Shown: piece after piece, positions 46,967 through 56,015 of the stretch
Position numbering within the stretch: the first letter of the stretch is position 1
How the letters are laid out: every line of letters begins with the position of its first letter
NCBI RefSeq assembly: GCF_900157375.1
Contig: NZ_LT721901.1
Location: 3,582,315 to 3,646,314, forward strand
Direction of reading: 5' to 3'
DNA from: Mycobacterium rhizamassiliense
GTDB taxonomy: Bacteria; Actinomycetota; Actinomycetes; Mycobacteriales; Mycobacteriaceae
DNA: 64,000 bases
Notes under the pieces: model-generated
Told to the model about the DNA's origin: nothing
Seen by the model: the letters and a program-made list of their open reading frames with translations, nothing else
Database searches by the model: none
Translations under genes and position numbers: made by a program

Positions 46967-47644
46967 ATGGGTGAGGGGACACCGGTGCGCGCCGACGACG
47001 CGAAATTCGGCGAGACGCCCCTCGCTCAGACCGTGGCGGCCGCCGCCGCGATGAGGCGGCTGAGCTCGTTGCTGCTCTCGCTCGAACATCCGCACCCCAC
47101 GGTCGACGCGATGCTGGCGAAGTTCGGTGAGTGGGAAAGTGAGTTGGCGGCCGCGGCACCGACCGACAGCGCGCCGCGCATCGGTGAGGCCGACGACGAT
47201 CCGCGCCGTGTTTATCTCAACCATGCCACCGACATCGGCGCCTACAACCCGTCGTTTCCCGAGTATTCCTTCGATTCCCTCGACGCCGACAGGGCCGACG
47301 GCCGGGTCGTGTTCCCGCTGACCTACGAGGGACCTCCGGGCCTCGTGCATGGCGGCTTCATCGCCGTCTTCTTCGACTGCGTGATCCAGCATCACAGCTG
47401 CGTCATGGGGCTGTCCGGCAAGACGCGGTCGCTCAACGTGACCTTCCGCAGGCCGACGCCGCTGCTGACCGAGCTGCGCTTCGACATCGTCCGGGCGGAG
47501 GTCGAGCGGGGCATCGCATCGACGGCGCGGCTGCTGCTCGGCGACGAAGTGCTCTGCCTCGGCGAGGTGAACACCCTGGCGTCGCAGCCAGACAAACTGA
47601 CCGGATACAGATTCGGGAGGCGGCGAAAGGAGTCCGCTAGATGA
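46967..47644 (+). CDS. PaaI-type hotdog thioesterase
   Basis: A 225-residue protein with a helical N-terminus (about 1-75) and a C-terminal 4HBT hotdog domain carrying the conserved PPGLVHGGFIAVFFDCVIQHH helix region. It likely hydrolyses an acyl-CoA to recycle CoA. ATG 46967 follows GGAGAGGAG; an in-frame start at 46814 would overlap the promoter. It overlaps the next hydratase gene by ATGA, so the two are co-translated. Confidence 0.83.
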   Translation: MGEGTPVRADDAKFGETPLAQTVAAAAAMRRLSSLLLSLEHPHPTVDAMLAKFGEWESELAAAAPTDSAPRIGEADDDPRRVYLNHATDIGAYNPSFPEYSFDSLDADRADGRVVFPLTYEGPPGLVHGGFIAVFFDCVIQHHSCVMGLSGKTRSLNVTFRRPTPLLTELRFDIVRAEVERGIASTARLLLGDEVLCLGEVNTLASQPDKLTGYRFGRRRKESAR

Positions 47645-48519
47645 CTGCCTCGAACGACGATCGGGTGCTTTTCGAGGTCGATCCCGACCGGCGGATCGCC
47701 ACGATCACACTCAACAATCCCAAGCAACGCAACTCCTATGACGCCGCGATGCGCGAAGAGGTCGGCCGCTGCCTGGATCGGGTGGCCGACGACGACGACA
47801 TCATCGTGGTGCTGCTGCGCGGGGCCGAGGGCGTGTTTTCCACCGGCGCCGACATGAACAACGCGTACGGCTGGTACGGCGACAAGAGCGAGGCCGCGGC
47901 CAAGCGCCGGCCCAGCCAGCGCAGGCGACTTACCGTGGACCGCAAGTCATTTAGCTTCTACCACAACTTCATGGGCTTCCCGAAGGTGACGGTGGGGGAG
48001 ATCTCGGGCTACGCCCTGGGCGGCGGCTTCGAGATGGCGCTGATGACCGACATCTCGGTGATCGCGCGCGACACGAAGATCGGCATGCCGGCAACGCGCT
48101 TCCTGGGCCCGGCGCTGGGCAGCCTGCACATGTTCTTTCATCGGCTGGGTCCGGTGCTGGCCAGGCGCCTGCTGCTGACCGGTGACATCGTCGAGGCCGG
48201 CGAGCTCGAACACCTCGGAATCTTCACCGAGACATGCGATTCCGGCGCCGTGACCGCTCGGGCCCGATACTGGGCGGAGAAGGTCGCGAAGATGCCCGCC
48301 GACGGCGTCGTGATCGCCAAGGAGGCGTTCCGCATGGTCGAGCAGAGCCAGGCGTACAACGGCGAGGAGGTCGCGAGCTACCTCTTCCACGCCTACGGCA
48401 CCAACCTGCAATTCGGGCCCGACGAGTTCAACTTCGTCAAGACCCGCGCCCAGCACGGCACAAAGGAGGCGTTCCGGCTACGCGACGAGCACTTCCACGT
48501 GCCGGAACCGGAAGCCTGA
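47641..48519 (+). CDS. Enoyl-CoA hydratase/isomerase family protein
   Basis: A 292-residue crotonase-fold protein, longer than typical hydratases. The oxyanion loops are STGADMNNAYGWYGDKSEA and YALGGGFEMALMTD. The catalytic region MPATRFLGPALGSLHMFFHRLG lacks both standard Glu residues, so simple hydration is uncertain. It is coupled to the upstream hotdog thioesterase through an ATGA overlap and converges with the TetR gene. Confidence 0.87.
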   Translation: MTASNDDRVLFEVDPDRRIATITLNNPKQRNSYDAAMREEVGRCLDRVADDDDIIVVLLRGAEGVFSTGADMNNAYGWYGDKSEAAAKRRPSQRRRLTVDRKSFSFYHNFMGFPKVTVGEISGYALGGGFEMALMTDISVIARDTKIGMPATRFLGPALGSLHMFFHRLGPVLARRLLLTGDIVEAGELEHLGIFTETCDSGAVTARARYWAEKVAKMPADGVVIAKEAFRMVEQSQAYNGEEVASYLFHAYGTNLQFGPDEFNFVKTRAQHGTKEAFRLRDEHFHVPEPEA

Positions 48520-48547
48520 CAACCGGATTCGCAGGTTCCGGCGCGGC

Positions 48548-49351
48548 CTAGCGGTCCGCCGCGGCCTTGGCCCGTCCCCGCGGCGCGGACGACTTGGTCG
48601 CCTTGCGCGCCCGGGACGGCGCCGACTTGGCGGCCTTCCCGCTGGAGCCCGCGGTCTCGTCGATCAAGCTGCTGGCGTGGTCGAGGATGCAGGTGAGGCC
48701 GTACTCGAAATTCGTTTCGTCGGGCGCCCCGATCCGGTGGCCGATGCGGGTCACCTGGGAGAGCAACGGGGTCTTTTCCGGGTCGATGGACACGGCGTCC
48801 TCGATGGCGCGCGGTCCGAGGTCCGACGACTGGTTCTTCTCGTAGAGCCGCTGCAGCACCACCGATCCGCGGACGTGCACCGAGACCGCGGAGTACGTGT
48901 CGAAGGCGTCCTCCGGCGACAGACCGGCCTCGACCAGATTGGACACCGCCTTCTCCATCTCCTGGGCGCCCATTCGCGCCGCCTTCGGGCTCAGCGCGGC
49001 CCGAATCAAAATCAGGTCGCACAGAATTGGGTTGCCCATAAACGTCTTACGCATCAACCGCGCGTGGTTTCGTAACGTTTCGCGCCAGTCGCTGGCCTCG
49101 ACATAGGGCGTGGCGAACACGTACTTGCTCAGGGCGCGGTCGGTCATCGCGTTGAGCAGGTCGTCCTTCTTGCGGAAGTACCAGTAGATGCTGGTGACGC
49201 CGACGCCGAGATGTTTGCCCAGCAGCGGCATGCTCAGGTTGTCTATCGACACCTGCTCCGCGAGTTCGAATGCGCCACTGATGATGTCGTCGGGATTGAT
49301 GGACCCGCGTTCGCGCCGCTGGCGCTTATCGCCGGTTGCCTGCTTTGCCAC
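48548..49351 (-). CDS. TetR family transcriptional regulator with basic C-terminal tail
   Basis: A 267-residue repressor-type protein. The N-terminal helix-turn-helix (about 20-65) includes MPLLGKHLGVGVTSIYWYFRKKDDLLNAMTDRAL, followed by a TetR C-terminal ligand domain (about 80-225). The last 35 residues are rich in Lys, Ala, Arg, Ser and Pro, a histone-H1-like tail not usual in TetR proteins. It sits in the middle of the catabolic island, divergent from the SDR gene, and is the best candidate for binding the four operator-like sites. Confidence 0.9.
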   Translation of the reverse strand: MAKQATGDKRQRRERGSINPDDIISGAFELAEQVSIDNLSMPLLGKHLGVGVTSIYWYFRKKDDLLNAMTDRALSKYVFATPYVEASDWRETLRNHARLMRKTFMGNPILCDLILIRAALSPKAARMGAQEMEKAVSNLVEAGLSPEDAFDTYSAVSVHVRGSVVLQRLYEKNQSSDLGPRAIEDAVSIDPEKTPLLSQVTRIGHRIGAPDETNFEYGLTCILDHASSLIDETAGSSGKAAKSAPSRARKATKSSAPRGRAKAAADR

Positions 49352-49536
49352 TGCCCGGCACCTCCGTCAAAATAGCTTGTACATGCGGTCGAAAGAGCTT
49401 TATTACCGGTCACTGAAGAATCTACCGGCGGATAGGCTCTCACCTGCGTATACATCGGCGTGTCGCCGTTCCGTTATCACCCTCAACGTTGCCGGTGGCC
49501 ATCCGTTCTGGCGGCTCTCGTGCGTTTTTCTGTCTG

Positions 49537-49558
49537 CTACTGTAATACCTATCGTAGG
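49537..49558. promoter_or_regulatory. Operator-like site C of the catabolic island
   Basis: CTACTGTAATACCTATCG followed by TAGG lies in the 254-bp gap between the TetR gene (minus) and the SDR gene (plus). TACTGTA-TACCTATCG is also found, inverted and with one base less, at 52248, and CTACTGTAAT is the exact left arm of the palindrome at 63768. This is consistent with autoregulation of the TetR gene. Confidence 0.6.
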
Positions 49559-49605
49559 CTTTTTGGTAATACACCTGGGCGGGCGAATATGACCGGGCTG
49601 AAGCC

Positions 49606-50403
49606 ATGGATTTAGGGCTGGCGAATGCCACGGCCGCCGTAGTGGGTGGCAGTCGCGGTATGGGTTTGGCCACGGCTCGCTGCCTTGCCGAAGACGGCGC
49701 GCGGGTCGCGGTGATCGGCCGGACGCAGGCGGTCCTGGACAGCGCCGTCGAAGACCTGACGGGTCGCGGCAGCCCGGACGCGGTGGGCCTGGCCGTCGAC
49801 ATCGGAGACGCGGAGCAGGTGACGACGGCGTTCGCCGAACTCGGCGAGCGCTGGGGCGGCGAGCTCAATGTGCTCATCAACACCGTCGGCCCGGGTGCGG
49901 CGGGCAACTTCGAGCAACTCTCCGACGAGCAGTGGCTGCAATCCGTGGAAGACGGTGTGCTGGGAATGGTGCGCTGCGTGCGCACGGCACTTCCGCTGCT
50001 GCGCAAGGCGGAATGGGCGCGGATCGTGAATTTTTCGGCGCACTCGACGCAGCGGCAAAGCGTGATGCTGCCCGCGTATACCGCCGCCAAGTCGATGCTC
50101 ACCAGCGTGTCGAAGAACCTGTCGTTGTTGTTGGCCAAGGACGAAATCCTGGTCAATGTCGTCTCGCCGGGCAGCATCGCGTCCGAATCGCTGGTCGGGT
50201 GGGCGAAGTCGGTCGACGTCGACGGCAACGACCCGTACGCCCTGATGCAGGCCATCGACAAGCACTTCGGGCATCCCGCGCACATGCCGCGGGCCGGGCT
50301 GCCCGAGGAGATCGGGCCGGTCGCCGCGTTCCTGGCGTCGCGCCGCAACTCGTATATGACCGGGGCGAACATCAACGTCGATGGTGGTTCAGACTTCACC
50401 TGA
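49606..50403 (+). CDS. SDR family oxidoreductase
   Basis: A 265-residue short-chain dehydrogenase. The nucleotide motif is VGGSRGMGLATARCLAEDGARVAV, the active site has NFSAHSTQRQSVMLPAYTAAKSML (Ser and YxxxK), and the C-terminus ends in YMTGANINVDGGSDF. It is probably a 3-hydroxyacyl or ring-alcohol dehydrogenase of the island pathway. It heads a two-gene unit with the DHDPS-like gene, which starts 34 bases later. Confidence 0.91.
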   Translation: MDLGLANATAAVVGGSRGMGLATARCLAEDGARVAVIGRTQAVLDSAVEDLTGRGSPDAVGLAVDIGDAEQVTTAFAELGERWGGELNVLINTVGPGAAGNFEQLSDEQWLQSVEDGVLGMVRCVRTALPLLRKAEWARIVNFSAHSTQRQSVMLPAYTAAKSMLTSVSKNLSLLLAKDEILVNVVSPGSIASESLVGWAKSVDVDGNDPYALMQAIDKHFGHPAHMPRAGLPEEIGPVAAFLASRRNSYMTGANINVDGGSDFT

Positions 50404-50437
50404 CCCGAAATCGGTTGGCCGACAGAAGGAGTGGACG

Positions 50438-51445
50438 ATGGCAACGGCTAACGAGGCGCGCGCGTGGGCGCGCAGTGCGCTGCGGGGGATAGGGGATTCG
50501 CTCTATACCCCGTTCTGCGGTACGGATGGCGACGACATCGACTGGGACGCCTATCGTACGTTGGTGCGCTACTGCGTCGGCGACCTCGGACACCCGATGT
50601 TGTGGTGCACCAGCGGCATCGCCGAGTTCTGGTCGCTGACCATGGACGAACGCAAACGCCTGTTGGAGGTGGCGATCGAGGAGGCGCGCGCCCTGAACCC
50701 GGGCGTCGTCGTGCAGGCGTGTACGGCGGCGATGTCGGCGAAGGACTGCCTGGAGCTGACGCAGCACGCCCAGCAGGCGGGCGCCGACATCGCCTACATC
50801 CAGACGCCGATGATGGAGGCCCACGGCGGCGAGGGCGTGCTGAGGTTCTTCAAGTACATCGGCGAGCGCACCGATATCGCGTTGGGCATGTTCAACTCCC
50901 CGTCCTCGGGCTACGTGTTGACCCCGGCCGAAAGCGCGCGGATCTACGACGAGGTTCCCGCCGTGTGCGCCACCAAGGAGGGCGCCTTCCGCCCGGAGGC
51001 GAGCCGCCGGCTGCACGAGCTGGCGCCCGGCCTGGCGGTCTGGGAGTGTGACCGGACCGTGTACCGCGCGGGATGGTTGCGCGCCGGCATCGTCTGCCCG
51101 GCGCAGTTGGGCACCGCCGGCTACCTCTTCGAGACGCCGCAGCGACGACAGTTCTCCGAGTATTGGGATCTGGTGCTTAACGACAAGCTGCTCGAGGCGA
51201 TGGACTACGGCCGCGAATCCGGCATGGACCAGTTCGACCTGGACATCGGCTCGTGGTGGACCTGCTATCCGGGACGCGCGGACTACTTCACGCACTGGGG
51301 TGGCGCGTTCAAGTACGCCGCCTCGCTGCTGGGGCTGCCGATCGGCGCCTATCCGGATTCCCGGCCGCCGCAGGCCATGCTTCCGCCCGAAGCCAAGGCG
51401 CAGATCGAGAGCGCCTATCGACGGCTGGGGCTCATTGCCGCGTAG
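50438..51445 (+). CDS. Dihydrodipicolinate synthase family protein (aldolase/hydratase type)
   Basis: A 335-residue class I aldolase-fold protein. The Schiff-base Lys180 is in VCATKEGAF; the N-terminal LYTPFCGTDGDDIDWDAYRTLVRYCV and the IAYIQTPMM strand fit the DapA superfamily. True DapA belongs to lysine synthesis and is a different length and context; here the gene is in a catabolic island, so a hydratase-aldolase that splits a ring-cleavage or keto acid intermediate is more likely. ATG 50438 has AGAAGGAG upstream. Confidence 0.83.
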   Translation: MATANEARAWARSALRGIGDSLYTPFCGTDGDDIDWDAYRTLVRYCVGDLGHPMLWCTSGIAEFWSLTMDERKRLLEVAIEEARALNPGVVVQACTAAMSAKDCLELTQHAQQAGADIAYIQTPMMEAHGGEGVLRFFKYIGERTDIALGMFNSPSSGYVLTPAESARIYDEVPAVCATKEGAFRPEASRRLHELAPGLAVWECDRTVYRAGWLRAGIVCPAQLGTAGYLFETPQRRQFSEYWDLVLNDKLLEAMDYGRESGMDQFDLDIGSWWTCYPGRADYFTHWGGAFKYAASLLGLPIGAYPDSRPPQAMLPPEAKAQIESAYRRLGLIAA

Positions 51446-51474
51446 GCGAAAACCGTTGCGGCACAGGGGATAAG

Positions 51475-51750
51475 TCACTCACCCTGGGCGGCCTGTCCAC
51501 CCCCCGAATGGGTGGGTGTCGCCTCCCGGTCGCTCGCGGCGGGAAAGCTTGCCGGCGACGGGGTGCTCCCCGCCGCGTGCGCACCGGCGCGGCGCCGGCC
51601 CTTGAGCACCCGGGCCGCGACGCCGAGGACGACACCGATCAGCGTCAACCAGAACAGGATCTGGGCGCCGGTCAACGCCAACTGCGTGCGCAGCATGGCC
51701 ACCCGCGCCTGCCGCAGGCGGTGGGCAATTTTCTTCGTCGTCGAGTTCAT
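51475..51750 (-). CDS. Small single-span membrane protein of unknown function
   Basis: A 91-residue protein. A basic N-terminus (MNSTTKKIAHRLRQARVAML) leads into one transmembrane helix (ALTGAQILFWLTLIGVVLGVAARVL) followed by a basic stop-transfer KGRRR and a low-complexity Pro/Ser/Ala tail. I do not recognise a family. It is divergent from the GlsB-type gene, with which it shares a 78-bp promoter region. Confidence 0.6.
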   Translation of the reverse strand: MNSTTKKIAHRLRQARVAMLRTQLALTGAQILFWLTLIGVVLGVAARVLKGRRRAGAHAAGSTPSPASFPAASDREATPTHSGGGQAAQGE

Positions 51751-51828
51751 GAGGTGTCGGTAACCCGCGCAATGCCGGCCCAAACCCGCGGGCTTACCAA
51801 GACGGTCGGCGGGGCATACCGTGAGACC

Positions 51829-52101
51829 ATGCTCACTCTCGGTGTCATCGGCTGGATCATCATCGGCGGCCTGGCGGGCTGGGTCGGCAGCAAGCTCATG
51901 GGGACCGATGCCCAGATGGGCGTCGTGCTCAACATCGCCGTCGGGATCATCGGCGGCCTGATCGGCGGATTTCTGCTGCGGGGGTTCGGGGTCGACGTGG
52001 CCGGCGGCGGCCTGCTGTTCTCGTTCATGACGTGTCTGGCGGGGGCGGTCATCTTGCTGGGGATCGTCAAGGTCATCACCGGGGGCCGGGCATCCCGGTA
52101 G
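51829..52101 (+). CDS. GlsB/YeaQ/YmgE family membrane protein
   Basis: A 90-residue, very hydrophobic, Gly-rich protein with three transmembrane helices (GVIGWIIIGGLAGWVGSKL; VVLNIAVGIIGGLIGGFLL; LLFSFMTCLAGAVILLGIVKV), the transglycosylase-associated/GlsB-type fold linked with envelope stress. ATG 51829 is preferred. Like the small minus-strand membrane gene beside it, it looks unrelated to the surrounding catabolic genes. Confidence 0.85.
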   Translation: MLTLGVIGWIIIGGLAGWVGSKLMGTDAQMGVVLNIAVGIIGGLIGGFLLRGFGVDVAGGGLLFSFMTCLAGAVILLGIVKVITGGRASR

Positions 52102-52247
52102 CGGCCACCAATCCCGTTCGGCCCGTTGTGTTTCCAGCGCCGTGCGGCGGCCCCGGCCACGCGGTCCCGAGCGCCGGTTCAGGCCCCCGAAAGTTGCTGT
52201 TTGGCCGGCGTTCGCGGGGTCCCGGCGGCAGTTGTGGAACGCGCTAC

Positions 52248-52269
52248 CGATAGGTATACAGTATGGGTA
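52248..52269. promoter_or_regulatory. Operator-like site B of the catabolic island
   Basis: CGATAGGTATACAGTA followed by TGGGTA lies 50-71 bases before the ATG of the EchA that heads the six-gene plus-strand operon. Its reverse complement shares TACTGTA-TACCTATCG with site C and TACCCATAC-GTA with site A. The rest of the 217-bp gap 52102-52318 shows only a GAGGAGG ribosome site. Confidence 0.6.
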
Positions 52270-52318
52270 CAAAGCCCAGCGAATTCGGTAGTTAAAGCAT
52301 GAGGAGGTGCCGCGGGAC

Positions 52319-53161
52319 ATGTCCGGCAGCGACGGTGCTTCCGACGAAGCGGTGCTCTACGAGGCCACCGGCAGCGGCGTCGCGATCCTGACGTTCAACC
52401 GGCCGGACCGACTCAACGCGTGGGGCCCCGACATCGCCGCCGGGTTCTATGCCGCCATCGACCGTGCCGAATCCGACCCCGCGATTCGGGTGATCGTGCT
52501 GACCGGCCGTGGCAGGGGATTCTGCGCCGGCGCCTACCTGGGCGCGTCGGGCGGGGCGGCCAAAGTCGGCGAATCGATGGAGAAGGCCGGCGAGACGAAC
52601 CTCGCCGAGTTGGTCGGCGAGCGGCCACCCCACTTCGTGACCACCCTGCGCAAGCCCGTCATCGCCGCCGTCAACGGTGCGTGCGTCGGCATCGGCTTCA
52701 CCCAGGCGCTGATGTGCGACGTCCGGTTCGCCGCCGCCGGCGCCAAGTTCGGTGCGGTGTTCGCGCGCCGCGGGCTGATCGCCGAATTCGGCGTCTCCTG
52801 GATCCTTCCGCGCCTGACCGGCATGGCCGTCGCCCTTGACTTGCTACTCAGCGGCCGAACATTCCTCGCCGACGAGGCCGTCGAGCTGGGTCTGGTGAAA
52901 GAGGTCGTGGCGGCCGACGACCTGATGAAGCGTGTCATGGAGTACGCCGAGGACCTAGCCGCGAACTGCTCGCCGGCATCGATGGCGGTGATCAAGCGCC
53001 AGGTCTACGGCGACGACGCCCGCGATGTCGTGGCGGCGAACGACCTCTCCGAAGTCCTGGTGCGCGAGGCAATGTCGCGGCCGGACGTCATCGAAGGGAT
53101 CACCAGCTTCCTCGAGAAGCGGGCCCCGCAGTTCCCTGCGCTCAGTCCCACAGACGCTTAG
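52319..53161 (+). CDS. Enoyl-CoA hydratase/isomerase family protein
   Basis: A 280-residue crotonase-fold protein. The oxyanion loops are CAGAYLGASGGAAKV and CVGIGFTQALMCDVRF; the catalytic segment is FARRGLIAEFGVSWILPRLTG, which keeps one Glu (AEFG) at the usual second position. ATG 52319 is preferred over GTG 52307, which directly abuts the GGAGG. It is the first gene of the operon with the amidohydrolases, acyl-CoA synthetase and the acyl-CoA dehydrogenase pair. Confidence 0.88.
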   Translation: MSGSDGASDEAVLYEATGSGVAILTFNRPDRLNAWGPDIAAGFYAAIDRAESDPAIRVIVLTGRGRGFCAGAYLGASGGAAKVGESMEKAGETNLAELVGERPPHFVTTLRKPVIAAVNGACVGIGFTQALMCDVRFAAAGAKFGAVFARRGLIAEFGVSWILPRLTGMAVALDLLLSGRTFLADEAVELGLVKEVVAADDLMKRVMEYAEDLAANCSPASMAVIKRQVYGDDARDVVAANDLSEVLVREAMSRPDVIEGITSFLEKRAPQFPALSPTDA

Positions 53162-53180
53162 TACCCGGGAAGGAAAGATC

Positions 53181-54383
53181 ATGAATAGCCTGAGCTACAA
53201 GGCGATTGACGTCGACAACCACTACTACGAGCCAGTCGACTCGTTCACCCGCCACCTGGACAAGGAGTTCAAGGCCCGCGGTGTGCAGATGGTCAGTCAG
53301 GGCAAGCGCACCCTGGCCGTGATCGGGGGCGAGGTCAACCACTTCATCCCGAACCCCACCTTCGACCCGATCATCGTGCCCGGTTGCCTGGACCTGTTGT
53401 TCCGCGGTGAGATCCCCGAGGGCGTCGACCCGGCATCGCTGATGAAGGTCGAGCGGCTCGGCGAGCACCCCGAGTACCAGAACCGCGATGCCCGCATCGC
53501 GGTGATGGACACCCAGGACATCGACACGGTGTTCATGCTGCCGACGTTCGGGTGCGGCGTCGAGGAGGCGCTCAAGCACGACATCGACGCGACGATGGCG
53601 TCGGTGCACGCGTTCAACCTGTGGCTCGACGAGGACTGGGGCTTCGACCGTCCGGATCGCCGGATCATCGCCGCGCCGATCATCTCGCTGGCCGATCCGT
53701 CCAAGGCGCTCGCCGAGGTGGACTTCGTATTGGCGCGCGGCGCCAAGCTGGTGTTGGTGCGTCCGGCGCCGGTGCCCGGTGCGGTCAAGCCGCGGTCGCT
53801 GGGCGATCGCAGCCACGACCCGGTCTGGGCCCGGCTGGCCGAGGCGGGGGTGCCGGTGGGATTCCACCTGTCCGACAGCGGCTATCTGCACATCGCGGCG
53901 GCGTGGGGCGGCAAGGCGAAGTTCGAGGGCTTCGGCGCCAAGGATCCGCTGGAAAACGTGCTCCTGGACGACCGCGCCATCCACGACACGATGGCCTCGA
54001 TGATCGTGCACGGTGTGTTCACCCGCCATCCGAAGCTCAAGGCGGTCAGCATCGAAAACGGCTCCTACTTCGTCCACCGGCTGGTCAAGCGCCTCAAGAA
54101 GGCGGCCAACACCCAGCCCCGCTACTTCCCCGAGGACCCGGTGGAGCAGTTGCGCAACAACGTGTGGGTCGCCCCCTACTACGAGGACGACCTGCCGGAG
54201 CTCGCCGAGGTCATCGGCGTCGACAAGATCCTGTTCGGCTCCGACTGGCCGCACGGCGAGGGTCTCGAGACCCCGGTGTCGTTCGCCGAGGAGCTCACCG
54301 CGTTCGGCGAATCGGATGTCCGAAAGATCATGCGCGACAACGCGTTGGACCTACTGGGCGTCAAAACCACAGTGGCGGCGTAG
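53181..54383 (+). CDS. Amidohydrolase family protein (ACMSD/COG2159 type)
   Basis: A 400-residue metal-dependent TIM-barrel protein. It starts AIDVDNHYYEP, where the family's HxH is partly replaced (NHYY). A later His lies in VGFHLSDSG, SIENGSYFV is typical of the group and the last metal ligand is in KILFGSDWPHGEG. In this family such proteins are decarboxylases or C-C hydrolases. ATG 53181 follows GGGAAGGAAAG and is 19 bases after the hydratase stop. Confidence 0.87.
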   Translation: MNSLSYKAIDVDNHYYEPVDSFTRHLDKEFKARGVQMVSQGKRTLAVIGGEVNHFIPNPTFDPIIVPGCLDLLFRGEIPEGVDPASLMKVERLGEHPEYQNRDARIAVMDTQDIDTVFMLPTFGCGVEEALKHDIDATMASVHAFNLWLDEDWGFDRPDRRIIAAPIISLADPSKALAEVDFVLARGAKLVLVRPAPVPGAVKPRSLGDRSHDPVWARLAEAGVPVGFHLSDSGYLHIAAAWGGKAKFEGFGAKDPLENVLLDDRAIHDTMASMIVHGVFTRHPKLKAVSIENGSYFVHRLVKRLKKAANTQPRYFPEDPVEQLRNNVWVAPYYEDDLPELAEVIGVDKILFGSDWPHGEGLETPVSFAEELTAFGESDVRKIMRDNALDLLGVKTTVAA

Positions 54384-54395
54384 GTAGCCCGGCCC

Positions 54396-56015
54396 GTGAG
54401 TGAATGGACCGTCGGATCAGTTCTGGACGCCATCGCCGACGTCATCGGTGACCGCTTGATGACGGTGTGCGGGTCGCGGCGCAGCACCTTCGCCGAGTCC
54501 GCGAGCCGCACCAGCGGATTGGCTAACTTCTTGAGCGCCAACGGCTTTGGGGCGCACCAGGAGCGAGACACGCTGAACCGCTGGGAGTGTGGTCAGGACC
54601 GGGTCGCGCTCATCATGTACAACGACCTGTACCCGGACGCGGTGATCGCGTGCCTGAAGGCCCGGGTGGTCCCGGTCAACGTGAACTACAGCTACTCGCC
54701 GCGGGAGATCGCAGACCTGCTGTCCTACGTGCGGCCCCGGGGCATCATCTACCACCGGTCGCTCGGTGAGCGGTTCGCCGAGGTGCTGCCGCCCGACGGC
54801 ACCGAGCTGCTGATCTCGATCGACGACGGCAGCGACGCCGCCGAACTGCCGGGCGCCGTATCGCTGGATGACGCACTGGCGCAAGGGGGTTCCGGAACTC
54901 CAGCACCCGGATCGCCCGACGACCTGATCATGATGTGCACCGGCGGGACGACCGGGCGCCCCAAGGGTGTGCTGTGGCGGCAAAGCGACATGTATGTGGC
55001 GTCGATGGTGGGCGCCGACCACGCCAGCGTCGACGAGATCCACGCCAAGGTGCGCGGGGGCGGAGCGCCGTGGTTCGCCGTCTCGCCGCTGATGCACGCC
55101 GCCGGCATGTGGACCGCTTTCTCCGCCATCATGAACGGGCTGACGGTGGTGCTCTACGACGGCCGGGGCAAGCTGGACGTGCGCGCGGTGTGGGAGACCG
55201 CCGAGCGCGAAAAGGTCGGGTTGATGACCATGGTCGGCGACGCCTACGCCGGCCCGCTGGTCGCCGAATTGCAACGCGGCTCCTACGACCTGTCGACGCT
55301 GAACGGCATCGGTACCGGCGGGGCCGCAACGAATCCCAAGTTCAAGCGCGCGCTGATGGAAAAGCTGCCGCAGGTGACGATCATCGACGGGTACGGCTCG
55401 TCGGAGTCCGGGAACATGGGCTTCGGGCACAGCTCGGGCGGCACGCAGAGCGAGACGTTCCAGTTCCGCGAGGGCGGAGCGGTGATATCGGAGGATCGCA
55501 GCAGGTTCCTGGCACCGGGTGATCCCGAGATCGGGTGGGTGGCCCGCAGCGGCCGAATCCCGTTGGGCTACTTCAACGATGCCGACGCCACCAAGAGCAC
55601 CTTCCCGGAGATCGACGGCACGCGGGTGGTGATCCCCGGCGACCGGGCGAGCATCGAAAAAGACGGCACCCTGCGCCTGTACGGGCGCGACTCGCTGGTG
55701 GTGAACACCGGCGGTGAAAAGGTCTTCGTCGAAGAGGTCGAGGAGGTGCTGCGCACGCATCCCGGCGTCGCCGACGCGCTGGTGGTGGGTCGGCCCAGCG
55801 ACCGGTGGGGCCAGGAGATCGTCGCGCTGGTCGCGCTGCAACCGGGCGCCGATGCCGTCGAGGAAGCCGAGCTCGCCGCGCTGTGCAAGTCGCAGCTGGC
55901 CCACTTCAAGGCGCCTAAGGTGATCCTGTTCGTCGAGCAGGTTCAGCGCCTCGGCAACGGCAAGCCGAACTACCGCTGGGCCAAGCAGGCTGCACTACAG
56001 GAGATTCCGGCATGA
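54396..56015 (+). CDS. Acyl-CoA synthetase, AMP-binding
   Basis: A 539-residue ANL ligase from GTG 54396 (MSEWTVGSVLDAIADV). The P-loop is IMMCTGGTTGRPKGVLWRQ, A5 is DGYGSSESGNMGF and the C-terminal Lys is in RLGNGKPNYRWAK. The P-loop and C-terminus resemble FadD19/FadD3-type steroid-acid CoA ligases more than fatty acid ligases, hinting at a bulky ring substrate. It sits between the two amidohydrolase genes and overlaps the second by ATGA. Confidence 0.91.
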   Translation: MSEWTVGSVLDAIADVIGDRLMTVCGSRRSTFAESASRTSGLANFLSANGFGAHQERDTLNRWECGQDRVALIMYNDLYPDAVIACLKARVVPVNVNYSYSPREIADLLSYVRPRGIIYHRSLGERFAEVLPPDGTELLISIDDGSDAAELPGAVSLDDALAQGGSGTPAPGSPDDLIMMCTGGTTGRPKGVLWRQSDMYVASMVGADHASVDEIHAKVRGGGAPWFAVSPLMHAAGMWTAFSAIMNGLTVVLYDGRGKLDVRAVWETAEREKVGLMTMVGDAYAGPLVAELQRGSYDLSTLNGIGTGGAATNPKFKRALMEKLPQVTIIDGYGSSESGNMGFGHSSGGTQSETFQFREGGAVISEDRSRFLAPGDPEIGWVARSGRIPLGYFNDADATKSTFPEIDGTRVVIPGDRASIEKDGTLRLYGRDSLVVNTGGEKVFVEEVEEVLRTHPGVADALVVGRPSDRWGQEIVALVALQPGADAVEEAELAALCKSQLAHFKAPKVILFVEQVQRLGNGKPNYRWAKQAALQEIPA

